This document shows, one piece after another, positions 1 through 7,773 of a stretch of 64,000 nt of DNA. Position 1 is the stretch's first letter. Each line of letters starts with the position of its first letter. Origin of the DNA: Chryseosolibacter sp036402115 (lineage in GTDB: Bacteria; Bacteroidota; Bacteroidia; Cytophagales; Cyclobacteriaceae); NCBI GenBank assembly GCA_036402115.1, contig DASWTM010000215.1, forward strand, positions 1-64,000. The letters are read 5' to 3'. Made by a program: the position numbers and the translations under genes. The notes beneath the pieces were generated by a model. That model made no database searches. It worked only from the letters and a program-made list of their open reading frames with translations, and had not been told where the DNA came from.

Positions 1-357
1 GTGCAGGATTTTGTGAAGGAGATGGATCTCGCTTACGCTGCAGCGGATGCAGTGATCTCACGTTCGGGCGCCCTTGCTGTGTCGGAACTTTGTATCGCGG
101 GGAAGCCAACGATCCTCGTGCCTTCGCCAAACGTGGCCGAAGATCATCAGACGAAGAACGCGATGGCATTGGTTGATAAAGATGCTGCCCTGCTTGTTGC
201 GGATAAGGATGCGAAAACAAAACTGGTGGATGAAGCGCTCAGACTTCTGTTTGACGAAAGTCTTTCATCAAGGCTGAGCGCGAATATTCTCAAGCTGGCA
301 AAGCCGAGAGCAACGGAAGACATTGTAAACGAAATTGAAAAACTGATTAAAGCATAG
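1..357 (+). CDS. murG: MurG, UDP-GlcNAc:lipid I glycosyltransferase, C-terminal part
   Basis: This is the last 118 residues of a glycosyltransferase; the 5' end lies outside the window. The motif ISRSGALAVSE followed by GKPTILVPSPN and EDHQTKNA is the UDP-GlcNAc-binding region of the MurG C-terminal domain. MurG transfers GlcNAc to lipid I on the inner face of the cytoplasmic membrane to make lipid II, the peptidoglycan precursor. The stop lies 4 bases before murC, so the two genes are almost certainly cotranscribed, as in the usual dcw cluster. Reading is open to position 1, so the first codon seen is not a start. Confidence 0.93.
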   Translation: MQDFVKEMDLAYAAADAVISRSGALAVSELCIAGKPTILVPSPNVAEDHQTKNAMALVDKDAALLVADKDAKTKLVDEALRLLFDESLSSRLSANILKLAKPRATEDIVNEIEKLIKA

Positions 358-361
358 AACG

Positions 362-1756
362 GTGAAGTTAGAACAGTACGATAATATTTACTTTTTAGGA
401 ATCGGAGGAATCGGCATGAGTGCCCTTGCGCGTTGGTTTATGAAGAAAGGGCTGTTTGTTGCTGGCTACGATAAAACTTCTACTGTTCTTACAAAAGAGC
501 TTGAGAAAGAAGGAATGGTTGTGCATTACGATGATGATGTCAAGTTCATTCCCCAGCAGGTTATTCAGAAGAAAGACAGAACGTTGGTAATATTTACTCC
601 AGCCATTCCGAAAGACCACAAGGAGCACGCGTACCTGAAAGAGCAAGGCTACACGATCATGAAGCGCTCCGAAGTGTTGGGACTTATTTCAAAAGACTAC
701 ACAACGGTTGGGGTAGCAGGAACGCATGGTAAGACAACAACCTCTTCCATGGTTGCGCACATTCTAAAAACCGCCAACAAGAGCATGGTTGGGTTCCTTG
801 GCGGGATTACTACGAACTACAATTCAAACCTTATCATGAACGGTGAGGTGACAAAGGATACAATCGCAGTGGCAGAGGCGGATGAGTTCGATAGGTCATT
901 CCTCAGACTCTTTCCAGAGATTGCCATTGTTACGTCAGCGGATGCGGATCACCTGGATATTTACGGGGATCACAACAGCGTCATCACATCGTTCAAGGAT
1001 TTTATCAAACAGATTAATAAAGGTGGCCACCTGATCATTCATGAGTCGATTGCCGAATTGCTCGCCTCGGATGTCAGCCACGTCAATAAACATATTTACA
1101 GCATGAGCCGGGGACAATTTTTTGCCGGCAACATAAAAGCGAAGAGCGGATTTTTTGAATTCGACCTCCATGGATTTGGAAAGGTTGAACACGTTAGGCT
1201 CGGTGTCCCCGGTTTTCATAACATTGAAAATGCGATCGCAGCCTCGATTGCAGCCACGCATTGTGGTGTTGATCTGCCTACGATCAAAAAGGCATTGGAA
1301 TCTTTCGCAGGTGTGAAAAGGAGATTCGAGTTCGTGCTGAAAGGCCAGCGTGTCACGTTTGTTGACGACTACGCGCACCATCCAGCGGAAATCGAGGCGT
1401 TTCTGAAATCGATGAAGTCGATGTACGGCTCGAAGAAGCTTACCGTCATTTTCCAGCCGCACCTGTATTCACGGACACGTGACTTTGCAGAAGGATTTTC
1501 AAAAAGCCTGAGTATCGCAGATCAGCTTGTACTGTTGGACATTTATCCTGCAAGAGAACTTCCGATCCCGGGCGTGGATTCGGATATGGTCTTCAAGGAT
1601 GTGACAAGTGCCGTTAAGATCCGCGCAAACAAGGCGGACCTGATGGAAAAACTTGAAACGATGGACATCGAAGTACTCGCAACGGTTGGGGCAGGCGATA
1701 TCGATACATTTATTCAGCCAATACAAAAAATGTTGATGCGTAGATATGAAAGTTAA
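362..1756 (+). CDS. murC: MurC, UDP-N-acetylmuramate--L-alanine ligase
   Basis: A 464-residue Mur ligase that adds L-alanine to UDP-MurNAc in the cytoplasm, using ATP. The N-terminal Rossmann motif GIGGIGMS is at residues 13-20, the P-loop GTHGKTTT at 120-127, and DDYAHHPAEI in the C-terminal domain is typical of MurC. Length fits the family. The start is a GTG at 362, placed by the family N-terminus that begins a few residues before the glycine-rich loop. The last 11 bases overlap the start of ftsQ, which suggests translational coupling inside the dcw operon. Confidence 0.95.
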   Translation: MKLEQYDNIYFLGIGGIGMSALARWFMKKGLFVAGYDKTSTVLTKELEKEGMVVHYDDDVKFIPQQVIQKKDRTLVIFTPAIPKDHKEHAYLKEQGYTIMKRSEVLGLISKDYTTVGVAGTHGKTTTSSMVAHILKTANKSMVGFLGGITTNYNSNLIMNGEVTKDTIAVAEADEFDRSFLRLFPEIAIVTSADADHLDIYGDHNSVITSFKDFIKQINKGGHLIIHESIAELLASDVSHVNKHIYSMSRGQFFAGNIKAKSGFFEFDLHGFGKVEHVRLGVPGFHNIENAIAASIAATHCGVDLPTIKKALESFAGVKRRFEFVLKGQRVTFVDDYAHHPAEIEAFLKSMKSMYGSKKLTVIFQPHLYSRTRDFAEGFSKSLSIADQLVLLDIYPARELPIPGVDSDMVFKDVTSAVKIRANKADLMEKLETMDIEVLATVGAGDIDTFIQPIQKMLMRRYES

Positions 1757-2510
1757 GTTCAACATCGGGCGGAAGCTCAAAATAGCCGGGGTGTTGGTAG
1801 TGTTGTTTGGATTGATTGCTTTCGCGGAACGCATGAAAGGTGACGTGGCCGTTCGTGACATTACGATCAAAATCGATAATGTCAACGAAAACCATTTCTT
1901 AGATGAGGCTGACATTGCCGATTTGATGGATCTCGATAGTGATAACATCAAAGGCATGAGTGTTGATAAGCTGAACTTTAAAGCGATCGAGAAAAAAATT
2001 AAGAACGATCCGTTTGTAAAAGATGCGGAACTGTACAGTGATCTGAAAGGAAATCTCACCGTGAAGGCTACGCTTCGCAGACCCGTAGCGCGCATCATGA
2101 GAAATGATGGTCCGGATGGGTACATCGCTGAGGACGGAACAGTGATGCCTGTGTCCGACAAGTACACATCGCGTGTGATTTTATTGAGTGGTCCACTGGT
2201 TCGCCACCTCCTTCGTCAGGACAACATGAACGACAGCGAGGAAGGCAAACAGTTGATGGAGATGTTGAACACGATCAACAGCGATGATTTTTTGAAAGCT
2301 CAGATTACGGAACTGGATATCGATTCAAAAGCAAGAGTGACCTTGCTTCCGCAGATCGGTGACGAACGAATCGAATTCGGAACACCCGAAAATCTTGAGA
2401 CTAAATTTAAGAAGCTGACTATTTTTTATAAAGAGATCATTCCACGTGTGGGATGGAACAAATACAGCAGAATAAACTTAGAATTTGATGGCCAGATAAT
2501 AGCAGAATAG
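1746..2510 (+). CDS. ftsQ: FtsQ, cell division protein
   Basis: A 254-residue bitopic membrane protein. Residues 1-10 are basic and cytoplasmic, about 11-27 form one membrane helix, and the rest is periplasmic. The stretch from about residue 38 (VRDITIKIDN) begins a POTRA-like domain, followed by the beta domain. FtsQ links early and late divisome proteins (FtsB and FtsL) at the septum. The sequence is poorly conserved in this phylum, so the name rests on topology, size and its position between murC and ftsA. The ATG overlaps the end of murC by 11 bases. Confidence 0.88.
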   Translation: MKVKFNIGRKLKIAGVLVVLFGLIAFAERMKGDVAVRDITIKIDNVNENHFLDEADIADLMDLDSDNIKGMSVDKLNFKAIEKKIKNDPFVKDAELYSDLKGNLTVKATLRRPVARIMRNDGPDGYIAEDGTVMPVSDKYTSRVILLSGPLVRHLLRQDNMNDSEEGKQLMEMLNTINSDDFLKAQITELDIDSKARVTLLPQIGDERIEFGTPENLETKFKKLTIFYKEIIPRVGWNKYSRINLEFDGQIIAE

Positions 2511-2553
2511 CCATAGCTTTTGGCCATAGCCATAGCCAAAAGCCATAGCCATT
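2511..2553 (+). repeat. CCATAG hexamer repeats forming a hairpin between ftsQ and ftsA
   Basis: CCATAG occurs four times, at 2511, 2524, 2530 and 2543. GCTTTTGGC (2516-2524) pairs perfectly with GCCAAAAGC (2535-2543), leaving a 10-base loop. No T-run follows, so it is not an obvious terminator. It sits just after the ftsQ stop and could act as an mRNA processing or stabilising structure. The role is inferred; only the repeat and the pairing are seen. Confidence 0.6.
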
Positions 2554-2622
2554 AAAAGAGACAAAGACAAAAATTTTTGATAACCCATTTAGAACAACAC
2601 AACCACTTATAATCAGATCATC

Positions 2623-3054
2623 ATGGAACAGGAAAAAATAGTAGTCGGACTTGACATTGGCACAACTAAGATTTGTGTTATCGTTGGTCGCAAGAACGAG
2701 TTTGGCAAACTCGAAGTACTTGGCATGGGCAAGGCAGAGTCGGAAGGAGTAGTGAAGGGGATTGTCTTCAACATCGACAAAACTGTCTATGCAATTGAAA
2801 AAGCAATCAAGGAAGCCAGTGATCAGTCCGGCATCGACATTGGCATCGTGAATGTCGGCATTGCGGGTCAGCATATCCGAAGCTTCATTCAGCACGGAGG
2901 CATCACCCGTACTTCGAAGGAAGACGAAATTACGATTGACGATGTTGAACGTCTCACACAGGACATGTATCGCATGGTGGTTCCTCCGGGAAGCCAGATC
3001 ATCCATGTTATGCCGCAAGACTATATGGTCGATTATGAAGATGGTATTAAATAA
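2623..3054 (+). CDS. ftsA: FtsA, N-terminal part, ended by an in-frame TAA
   Basis: These 143 residues are the N-terminal part of FtsA, the actin-like protein that tethers FtsZ to the membrane. VVGLDIGTTKICVIVG near residues 7-22 is the phosphate-1 loop of the actin fold, followed by subdomain 1C. Reading stops at TAA (3052-3054) after MVDYEDGIK. The same frame then continues P-V-G-M-SGVRLEADFHI, which is the expected next part of FtsA. No frameshift is needed: the next ATG (3064) is in phase, 441 bases from the first start. A single G-to-T change from GAA would explain the stop. It may be a sequencing error, a true nonsense change, or a gene made in two pieces. Confidence 0.88.
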   Translation: MEQEKIVVGLDIGTTKICVIVGRKNEFGKLEVLGMGKAESEGVVKGIVFNIDKTVYAIEKAIKEASDQSGIDIGIVNVGIAGQHIRSFIQHGGITRTSKEDEITIDDVERLTQDMYRMVVPPGSQIIHVMPQDYMVDYEDGIK

Positions 3055-3063
3055 CCCGTTGGC

Positions 3064-3936
3064 ATGTCAGGGGTGAGACTGGAAGCTGATTTCCACATCA
3101 TCACCGCGCAAACCAACGCAATCAATAACATTAACAAATGCATTCGAAGAGCTGGACTGGAAATTGAAGATCTGATCCTCGAGCCACTTGCGTCAAGCCT
3201 CGCTGTGTTGAGCGATGAAGAAAAAGAAGCCGGTGTTTGTTTGATCGACATTGGCGGTGGTACAACAGACATTGCAATTTTCTACGATAACATTATCCGT
3301 CACACTGCCGTCATCCCGTTCGGTGGCAACATCGTAACGAACGACATCAAGCAGGGATTGATGGTGCTGCCGCAACAGGCGGAACAGCTGAAGACACGAT
3401 TCGGCAAAGCGATTGCTGAAGAAGCAAGCCCGAATGAGATCGTCTCAATCCCGGGCATCAGAAATCGCGCTGCGAAGGAGATTTCGGTGAAAAATCTTTC
3501 CAACATCATTCAAGCGAGGATGGAAGAGATCATCGAGATGGCGCATGCCGAAATCATCAGTTCCGGTTTTGAAAACCGTCTCGCAGGTGGGATCGTGATC
3601 ACCGGTGGTGGTGCCCAGCTTGCAAACTTGAAACAACTTGTAGAATATATGACGGGCATGGATACGCGTATTGGCTATCCAAATGAGCATCTTGGCAAGA
3701 CCAAGATCGAGCAGGTGAAGAGCCCGATGTATGCAACATCTGTTGGTCTGGTGCTTAGCGGTTTCAGATCATTGGATGAACGCGCAGATCGTTACAAAGA
3801 AGCGCGTGAGACAGTGAAGGCAACGAAAATTAAAAAACAACAACCGGTTGCTCCTTCGCGGAATTTCTTCAATGATATTCTAAACAAAACAAAAAGCTTG
3901 CTGATCGATGATCTCGATGGTAAGAATGAGTACTAA
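3064..3936 (+). CDS. ftsA: FtsA, C-terminal part, downstream of the in-frame stop
   Basis: These 290 residues continue FtsA in the same frame as the upstream part. LIDIGGGTTDIAIF is the phosphate-2 loop, and VITGGGAQL is the adenosine motif of the actin-like ATPase fold. With the three codons after the TAA, the whole would be 437 codons, a normal FtsA length. The ATG is only 9 bases after the stop, so termination followed by restart could make this piece. The tail FFNDILNKTKSLLIDD looks like the membrane-targeting amphipathic region. ftsZ follows after 22 bases. An intact ftsA is expected to be needed for division. Confidence 0.88.
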   Translation: MSGVRLEADFHIITAQTNAINNINKCIRRAGLEIEDLILEPLASSLAVLSDEEKEAGVCLIDIGGGTTDIAIFYDNIIRHTAVIPFGGNIVTNDIKQGLMVLPQQAEQLKTRFGKAIAEEASPNEIVSIPGIRNRAAKEISVKNLSNIIQARMEEIIEMAHAEIISSGFENRLAGGIVITGGGAQLANLKQLVEYMTGMDTRIGYPNEHLGKTKIEQVKSPMYATSVGLVLSGFRSLDERADRYKEARETVKATKIKKQQPVAPSRNFFNDILNKTKSLLIDDLDGKNEY

Positions 3937-3958
3937 GCACAACCACTAATTAAATCAT

Positions 3959-5521
3959 ATGTTTGAAACAGGATCCTACAAATTCGAAATCCCCAAACAT
4001 AGCGTTCATCGTTCGATCATCAAGGTGATTGGCGTTGGCGGGGGAGGAAGCAATGCGGTGAATCACATGTACAAACAAGGCATCAAAGATGTTGAGTTTG
4101 TCGTCTGCAACACTGACAACCAGGCACTCAATGCGAGCCCAGTACCCAACAAACTTCAGATCGGTGCAAACCTTACTGAAGGACTAGGGTGTGGAGCAAA
4201 TCCTGAAGTTGGAAAAAATGCAGCACTGGAAAGCAAGGACCAGATCCGCGAGATGCTGACAGGCACCAAGATGGTGTTTATCACAGCGGGGATGGGTGGA
4301 GGTACAGGTACGGGAGCGGCACCAGTCATTGCGAAGATTGCAAAGGATATGGACATCCTCACGGTTGGTATTGTGACAGCACCTTTCTCGTTCGAAGGCA
4401 AGAAGAAAGGCACCCAGGCTGAACTCGGTATCGAAGGACTTCGTCAGACCTGTGATACTGTGCTGGTAATCCTCAACGATAAACTTCGCGAGATCTTCGG
4501 AAACCTTTCCATTGGTCAGGCATTCGCGCAAGCCGATAATATTTTAACAACTGCCGCAAAAAGCATCGCGGAAATCATCACGTTGGCAGGTTATGTCAAC
4601 GTTGACTTCCAGGATGTTCGCACCGTCATGTTAAATGCAGGTGCCGCGGTGATGGGTTCTGCCGAAACACGTGGTGAGAACCGCGCAAGAAAAGCAGCCG
4701 AAGGTGCTCTAGCCTCTCCGTTGCTCGATAGCCGCGACATCATGGGTGCAAAGAAGATTCTGCTTTCCATCATCTCAGGTGTTGAAGCAGAACTTCAGAT
4801 GGACGAACTGACCGAGATTACCGAATACATTCAGCAACAAGCCGGTGATGAAGGCGAGATGATCTTCGGTCACGGTGTTGATCCTGATCTTGGTGATAGA
4901 ATTCGTGTTACAGTAATTGCAACGGGATTTCAGGCCGAATCCAAACTTCCGGTGAATAGGAAAGAAGAAAAGAAAGTCATTGACCTGGATCGTGGCCAGG
5001 GATGGTTGTTTCAGAATCCTAACACAGACAATTCAGTAAATCAGGCGAAGGATATTCAGATGCGCCCAAAGCAGGAGCAGCCTCGTCAGGTTCCTCCAAA
5101 GCGCGAAAACTTTGAAGAGAAGACTAACGAGCGCGAACTCTTCTTCACCGGTCCGTTTAATAAAGTTGAGCAGTCACACGATGAAGAAGATGACAGCTTG
5201 TTGCGCGATGATGACTTCGATCCGATGACTGAAAAGTACGGTGATCAGGTGATCAACGATGAGGGCATGATGGAACTCCGTAAAACAAAAGACAGACTTC
5301 AGCAACAAGCCGAAGAACGCAAGCAACATCTGAAAGCTCGTAAGCAAGAGATGACCAAAGAGGAATTTAATGAGAAGTGGTCACTGCCTGCATACTTGAG
5401 AAGGGGTGTGAAGATGAATGATGTTCCTCATTCGTCAGAACAGCACATGTCGAAATACAATTTGAATGATGATAACTCATTGCTCGGCAATAATAAATTT
5501 TTGCACGACAATGTAGATTAA
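3959..5521 (+). CDS. ftsZ: FtsZ, tubulin-like cell division GTPase
   Basis: A 520-residue FtsZ, which polymerises with GTP at midcell to form the Z ring. The tubulin signature GGGTGTG is at residues 113-119, and the N-terminal loop IGVGGGGSNAV is near 24-34. VNVDFQDVRT, about 213-222, holds the catalytic T7-loop acidic residues. The C-terminal 190 residues are a charged, glutamine-rich linker, longer than in Proteobacteria, as usual in Bacteroidota. The conserved-looking PAYLRRGVK lies about 45 residues before the end. It is the last gene of the division cluster and is followed by several hairpins. Confidence 0.97.
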   Translation: MFETGSYKFEIPKHSVHRSIIKVIGVGGGGSNAVNHMYKQGIKDVEFVVCNTDNQALNASPVPNKLQIGANLTEGLGCGANPEVGKNAALESKDQIREMLTGTKMVFITAGMGGGTGTGAAPVIAKIAKDMDILTVGIVTAPFSFEGKKKGTQAELGIEGLRQTCDTVLVILNDKLREIFGNLSIGQAFAQADNILTTAAKSIAEIITLAGYVNVDFQDVRTVMLNAGAAVMGSAETRGENRARKAAEGALASPLLDSRDIMGAKKILLSIISGVEAELQMDELTEITEYIQQQAGDEGEMIFGHGVDPDLGDRIRVTVIATGFQAESKLPVNRKEEKKVIDLDRGQGWLFQNPNTDNSVNQAKDIQMRPKQEQPRQVPPKRENFEEKTNERELFFTGPFNKVEQSHDEEDDSLLRDDDFDPMTEKYGDQVINDEGMMELRKTKDRLQQQAEERKQHLKARKQEMTKEEFNEKWSLPAYLRRGVKMNDVPHSSEQHMSKYNLNDDNSLLGNNKFLHDNVD

Positions 5522-5527
5522 GATCTA

Positions 5528-5606
5528 GCATTACCGGCACGACTGGTCATTTACTCCATTCGTAGTGGTTGTTGGTGGTAAATATTTTTTGCCGGTGCCG
5601 GTATGC
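5528..5606 (+). other. Large stem-loop just after the ftsZ stop
   Basis: GCATTACCGGCAC (5528-5540) pairs with GTGCCGGTATGC (5595-5606) with a single bulged T. The arms are 12-13 bases and enclose a 54-base loop. It starts 7 bases after the ftsZ stop and has no T-run of its own. It could stabilise the 3' end of the division mRNA or bind a factor; the pairing is seen, the role is inferred. Confidence 0.5.
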
Positions 5607-5620
5607 TTATTAAAAAAATC

Positions 5621-5646
5621 CAGGTAAGACGTACCTGACATTTTTT
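5621..5646 (+). terminator. Weak hairpin with T-run after ftsZ
   Basis: CAGGTA (5621-5626) pairs with TACCTG (5632-5637) around a 5-base loop, and six T follow at 5641-5646. The stem is short, so it is at most an accessory to the stronger terminator that follows. Confidence 0.4.
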
Positions 5647-5651
5647 AACCT

Positions 5652-5679
5652 AAAACCTCGCAATCGCGAGGTTTTTTTT
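5652..5679 (+). terminator. Rho-independent terminator of the ftsZ operon
   Basis: AAAACCTCGC (5652-5661) pairs perfectly with GCGAGGTTTT (5666-5675) around the loop AATC, and the T-run continues to 5679. The ten-pair stem with a T tail is a clear intrinsic terminator for the division cluster. Confidence 0.88.
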
Positions 5680-5680
5680 C

Positions 5681-5708
5681 GTCCGACCACCCTCGTGGTC
5701 TGACGAAT
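5681..5708. repeat. Palindromic repeat, copy 1
   Basis: GTCCGACCAC (5681-5690) pairs with GTGGTCTGAC around a 4-base loop with one mismatch. Nearly the same unit occurs at 6232 and 6366, always next to a gene end. It looks like a small dispersed intergenic palindrome of the REP type. Confidence 0.6.
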
Positions 5709-5824
5709 AACGATGAATTAGACGCGCATGGGCCACAACTCCGCACACTCACTGCAAGCGGTGAAAAGCCTCCAAATTCTGGCACCGAACTTGTAATACA
5801 CCATCTAACTTAACCGGCTAACAC

Positions 5825-6229
5825 ATGAAAGCCCTGATGTTTGCGATGGTTTCAGCATTGATGCTTACCTCGTGTTTTTATGATGAATCAGTAGAGCCCC
5901 GTTACGACTATCGTGACAGCGTAATAGGATATTACGAAGTTGAAGAATATAGTCAAACGTTTGATGACATGACGTATTATGATATTAATATCTCTCGGTC
6001 TAGTCATCGGGATGAAGTTTGGATCGACAACTTTTATGCAGCCGATATTTCTGTGTATGCGGTTGTCACGTACGAGAGAATCCGAATTCCATTTCAGAAC
6101 GTAAATGGTTATGAGGTTGAGGGTAGTGGGATTGTTAGGGGAGACAGGATTGATTTTACCTACAGTGTAAGAGATAAATACAGCCGTACTGTAACAGACT
6201 TTTGTGAAACAACAGCATGGCTTAACTAG
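5825..6229 (+). CDS. Small predicted lipoprotein, unknown function
   Basis: A 134-residue protein with a signal peptide ending in the lipobox LTSC (Cys17), so it is probably anchored in the outer membrane. The mature part is acidic and rich in tyrosine, with runs such as YDYRD and YYEVEEYS, and looks like a single small beta-rich domain. I do not recognise the family. The gene stands alone between the ftsZ terminator and a second terminator, flanked on both sides by copies of the same palindromic repeat. Its start is the only ATG before the signal peptide. Confidence 0.7.
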   Translation: MKALMFAMVSALMLTSCFYDESVEPRYDYRDSVIGYYEVEEYSQTFDDMTYYDINISRSSHRDEVWIDNFYAADISVYAVVTYERIRIPFQNVNGYEVEGSGIVRGDRIDFTYSVRDKYSRTVTDFCETTAWLN

Positions 6230-6231
6230 TC

Positions 6232-6259
6232 GTCCGACCACGTCTCGTGGTCTGATGAC
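6232..6259. repeat. Palindromic repeat, copy 2
   Basis: GTCCGACCAC pairs with GTGGTCTGATGAC-side bases across a short loop. This copy starts 2 bases after the stop of the small lipoprotein gene. See copies at 5681 and 6366. Confidence 0.6.
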
Positions 6260-6289
6260 TAATAATCTGAAGACTTTGGTTTTGGTTTG

Positions 6290-6307
6290 TCCCGATGACT
6301 ATCGGGA
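6290..6307. other. Short perfect hairpin TCCCGAT/ATCGGGA
   Basis: TCCCGAT (6290-6296) pairs perfectly with ATCGGGA (6301-6307) around GACT. There is no T-run. It may be a small dispersed intergenic palindrome of the kind common in this phylum. Confidence 0.4.
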
Positions 6308-6328
6308 AGGTGTTTTAGTAGCAGGTTT

Positions 6329-6362
6329 AGCCGTCAGATGAAATACGCTGGCGGCTTTTTTT
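6329..6362 (+). terminator. Rho-independent terminator
   Basis: AGCCGTCAG (6329-6337) pairs with CTGGCGGCT (6348-6356), with one G-U pair, and a T-run follows to 6362. It ends the lipoprotein transcript before the convergent histidine kinase gene. Confidence 0.75.
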
Positions 6363-6365
6363 GTC

Positions 6366-6393
6366 GTCCGATCACGCCTCGTGGTCTGACGAC
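6366..6393. repeat. Palindromic repeat, copy 3
   Basis: This is the third copy of the 28-base palindrome, starting GTCCGATCAC, with CTCGTGGTCTGACGAC on the other arm. It follows the terminator directly, 3 bases after its T-run. Confidence 0.6.
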
Positions 6394-6423
6394 TAATTAG
6401 ATAAGCACGGTCTCAAAAGACAG

Positions 6424-7773
6424 CTAAAACCTCATAAAAAACTCCGTCCCTTTTCCTACAGTAGACTTAACCGTAAGCGTCCCCTGATGTTGCCTCATGA
6501 TCTGTCTCGATAACGAAAGGCCAATTCCCGAGCCTGTTTTCTTCGTGGTAAAGAACGGAATGAAGATTTTTTCCATCGCTTCCGGATCGATCCCAGTGCC
6601 GTTATCCTTGACAGAAATGACCGGACGTGATTTTTCGTTGAGTGAAGCCCTCAACTCAATGTTCTTCTCTGCCTGGTCTTCGAAAGCCTGGATTGCATTT
6701 TTGATCAGGTTGATGATCACCTGTTCAATCATGTTCTTGTCTGCTGAGATGGTGAGATCTTCAGGGTAGACAGAAATGGTGAGGTGAATACTTTTCTCCA
6801 TCAGCTCTTTTCGGTGGAGCATCGTCAGTTCTTCCAGGAGTGTTTTTACTTCAATCTGAACCTGACGTGGTTTTGGAATGCTGGTCAGGCTACGGAATTC
6901 TTTGACAAAATGTATAAGCCCTTCACTTCGTTTACTAATCGTTTGGAGCGAGAGGTGGATGTCATTTAGCTGATCGTTGGTCAACGGCTTGTCTTCCTGT
7001 TGCTCCATGTGTTGCTTCAATTCCTCCTCTACAATTCCGGCCAACGAAGAGATTGGGGTTACGGAGTTCATGATCTCATGTGTCAGTACACGGACAAGAT
7101 TTTGCCACGCTTCCATTTCCTTTTCTTCCAATTCGCTTTGGATGTTTTGGATGGAGATCAGTTTCACATTTTCGCCACGTAACGTAAGCTCGATGGCATA
7201 TATGGATAACTGGAAGAGATCGTCACCAATTTTCAAGCGCACCAATTCACGACCACCGGTCTTAAGTTTGATGAAAACATTGACGAGTGTTTCACTCACG
7301 TCTTTTAAATCGTTGATATTCTCTGCGCGATTGATCTTGAGCAATCTCCTGGCGGCACTGTTGAAGATCTCGATCTTACCATCTTCCTTAAAAATGATAA
7401 GGCCGATCCCTACGTGCATGACGATGTTCTTGAAGAAAAGAAATTCGGAATCCTTTTCACGTCTCGAATTGCGAAGCTTTAGCATGGCTTCATTCAATTC
7501 TTTGTGAAGACGTTGTACGACCGGATCGTCACTTTCCGTTTTGAAAGAGTACGAGAGATCATCAAATCGGATGGAGTCGAGAAACGAGGCAATATTCTCG
7601 TGAGACCTGTCGAGGTACTCGATCAGAAGTTTTATCTGATAGAGGCCAAGGCCAAAAAAAAGCAGCGCATAAAACCAATCACCGGATGAGAAGGCAAAGA
7701 ACGCGAAAAGAAAAATGGTGGCCGAAAGAATCGCCACACGCGGCATAACTGGCGATCGCCAATTAAAGTCCAT
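6424..7773 (-). CDS. NtrB/NtrY-type sensor histidine kinase
   Basis: A 449-residue membrane histidine kinase. Two membrane helices lie at about residues 13-28 and 33-50, a PAS-like domain at about 110-215, the HisKA helix with the H-box LTHEIMNSVTP (His232), and an ATPase domain with DNGTGID and TTKKTGSGIGLSL. It should autophosphorylate and pass phosphate to the sigma54 regulator encoded just upstream. I chose the ATG at 7773, which overlaps the regulator's end by 11 bases and has AAGGA upstream. A GTG at 7803 would add ten residues. The periplasmic part is nearly absent, so the signal is probably sensed in the membrane or by the PAS domain. Confidence 0.87.
   Translation of the reverse strand: MDFNWRSPVMPRVAILSATIFLFAFFAFSSGDWFYALLFFGLGLYQIKLLIEYLDRSHENIASFLDSIRFDDLSYSFKTESDDPVVQRLHKELNEAMLKLRNSRREKDSEFLFFKNIVMHVGIGLIIFKEDGKIEIFNSAARRLLKINRAENINDLKDVSETLVNVFIKLKTGGRELVRLKIGDDLFQLSIYAIELTLRGENVKLISIQNIQSELEEKEMEAWQNLVRVLTHEIMNSVTPISSLAGIVEEELKQHMEQQEDKPLTNDQLNDIHLSLQTISKRSEGLIHFVKEFRSLTSIPKPRQVQIEVKTLLEELTMLHRKELMEKSIHLTISVYPEDLTISADKNMIEQVIINLIKNAIQAFEDQAEKNIELRASLNEKSRPVISVKDNGTGIDPEAMEKIFIPFFTTKKTGSGIGLSLSRQIMRQHQGTLTVKSTVGKGTEFFMRF

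Larger units (their letters stand above)
5522..5824 (+). other. Structured intergenic region after ftsZ
   Basis: This 303-base gap has no convincing gene. It holds, in order, a large stem-loop (5528-5606), a small hairpin with a T-run (5621-5646), a strong terminator (5652-5679) and one copy of a palindromic repeat (5681-5708). The last 115 bases before the next gene show no clear promoter match. Confidence 0.6.

Noticed and set aside
935..1462. Reverse-strand frame of 175 codons inside murC
   Set aside because: Shadow of the real gene; no family features and no signal of its own.
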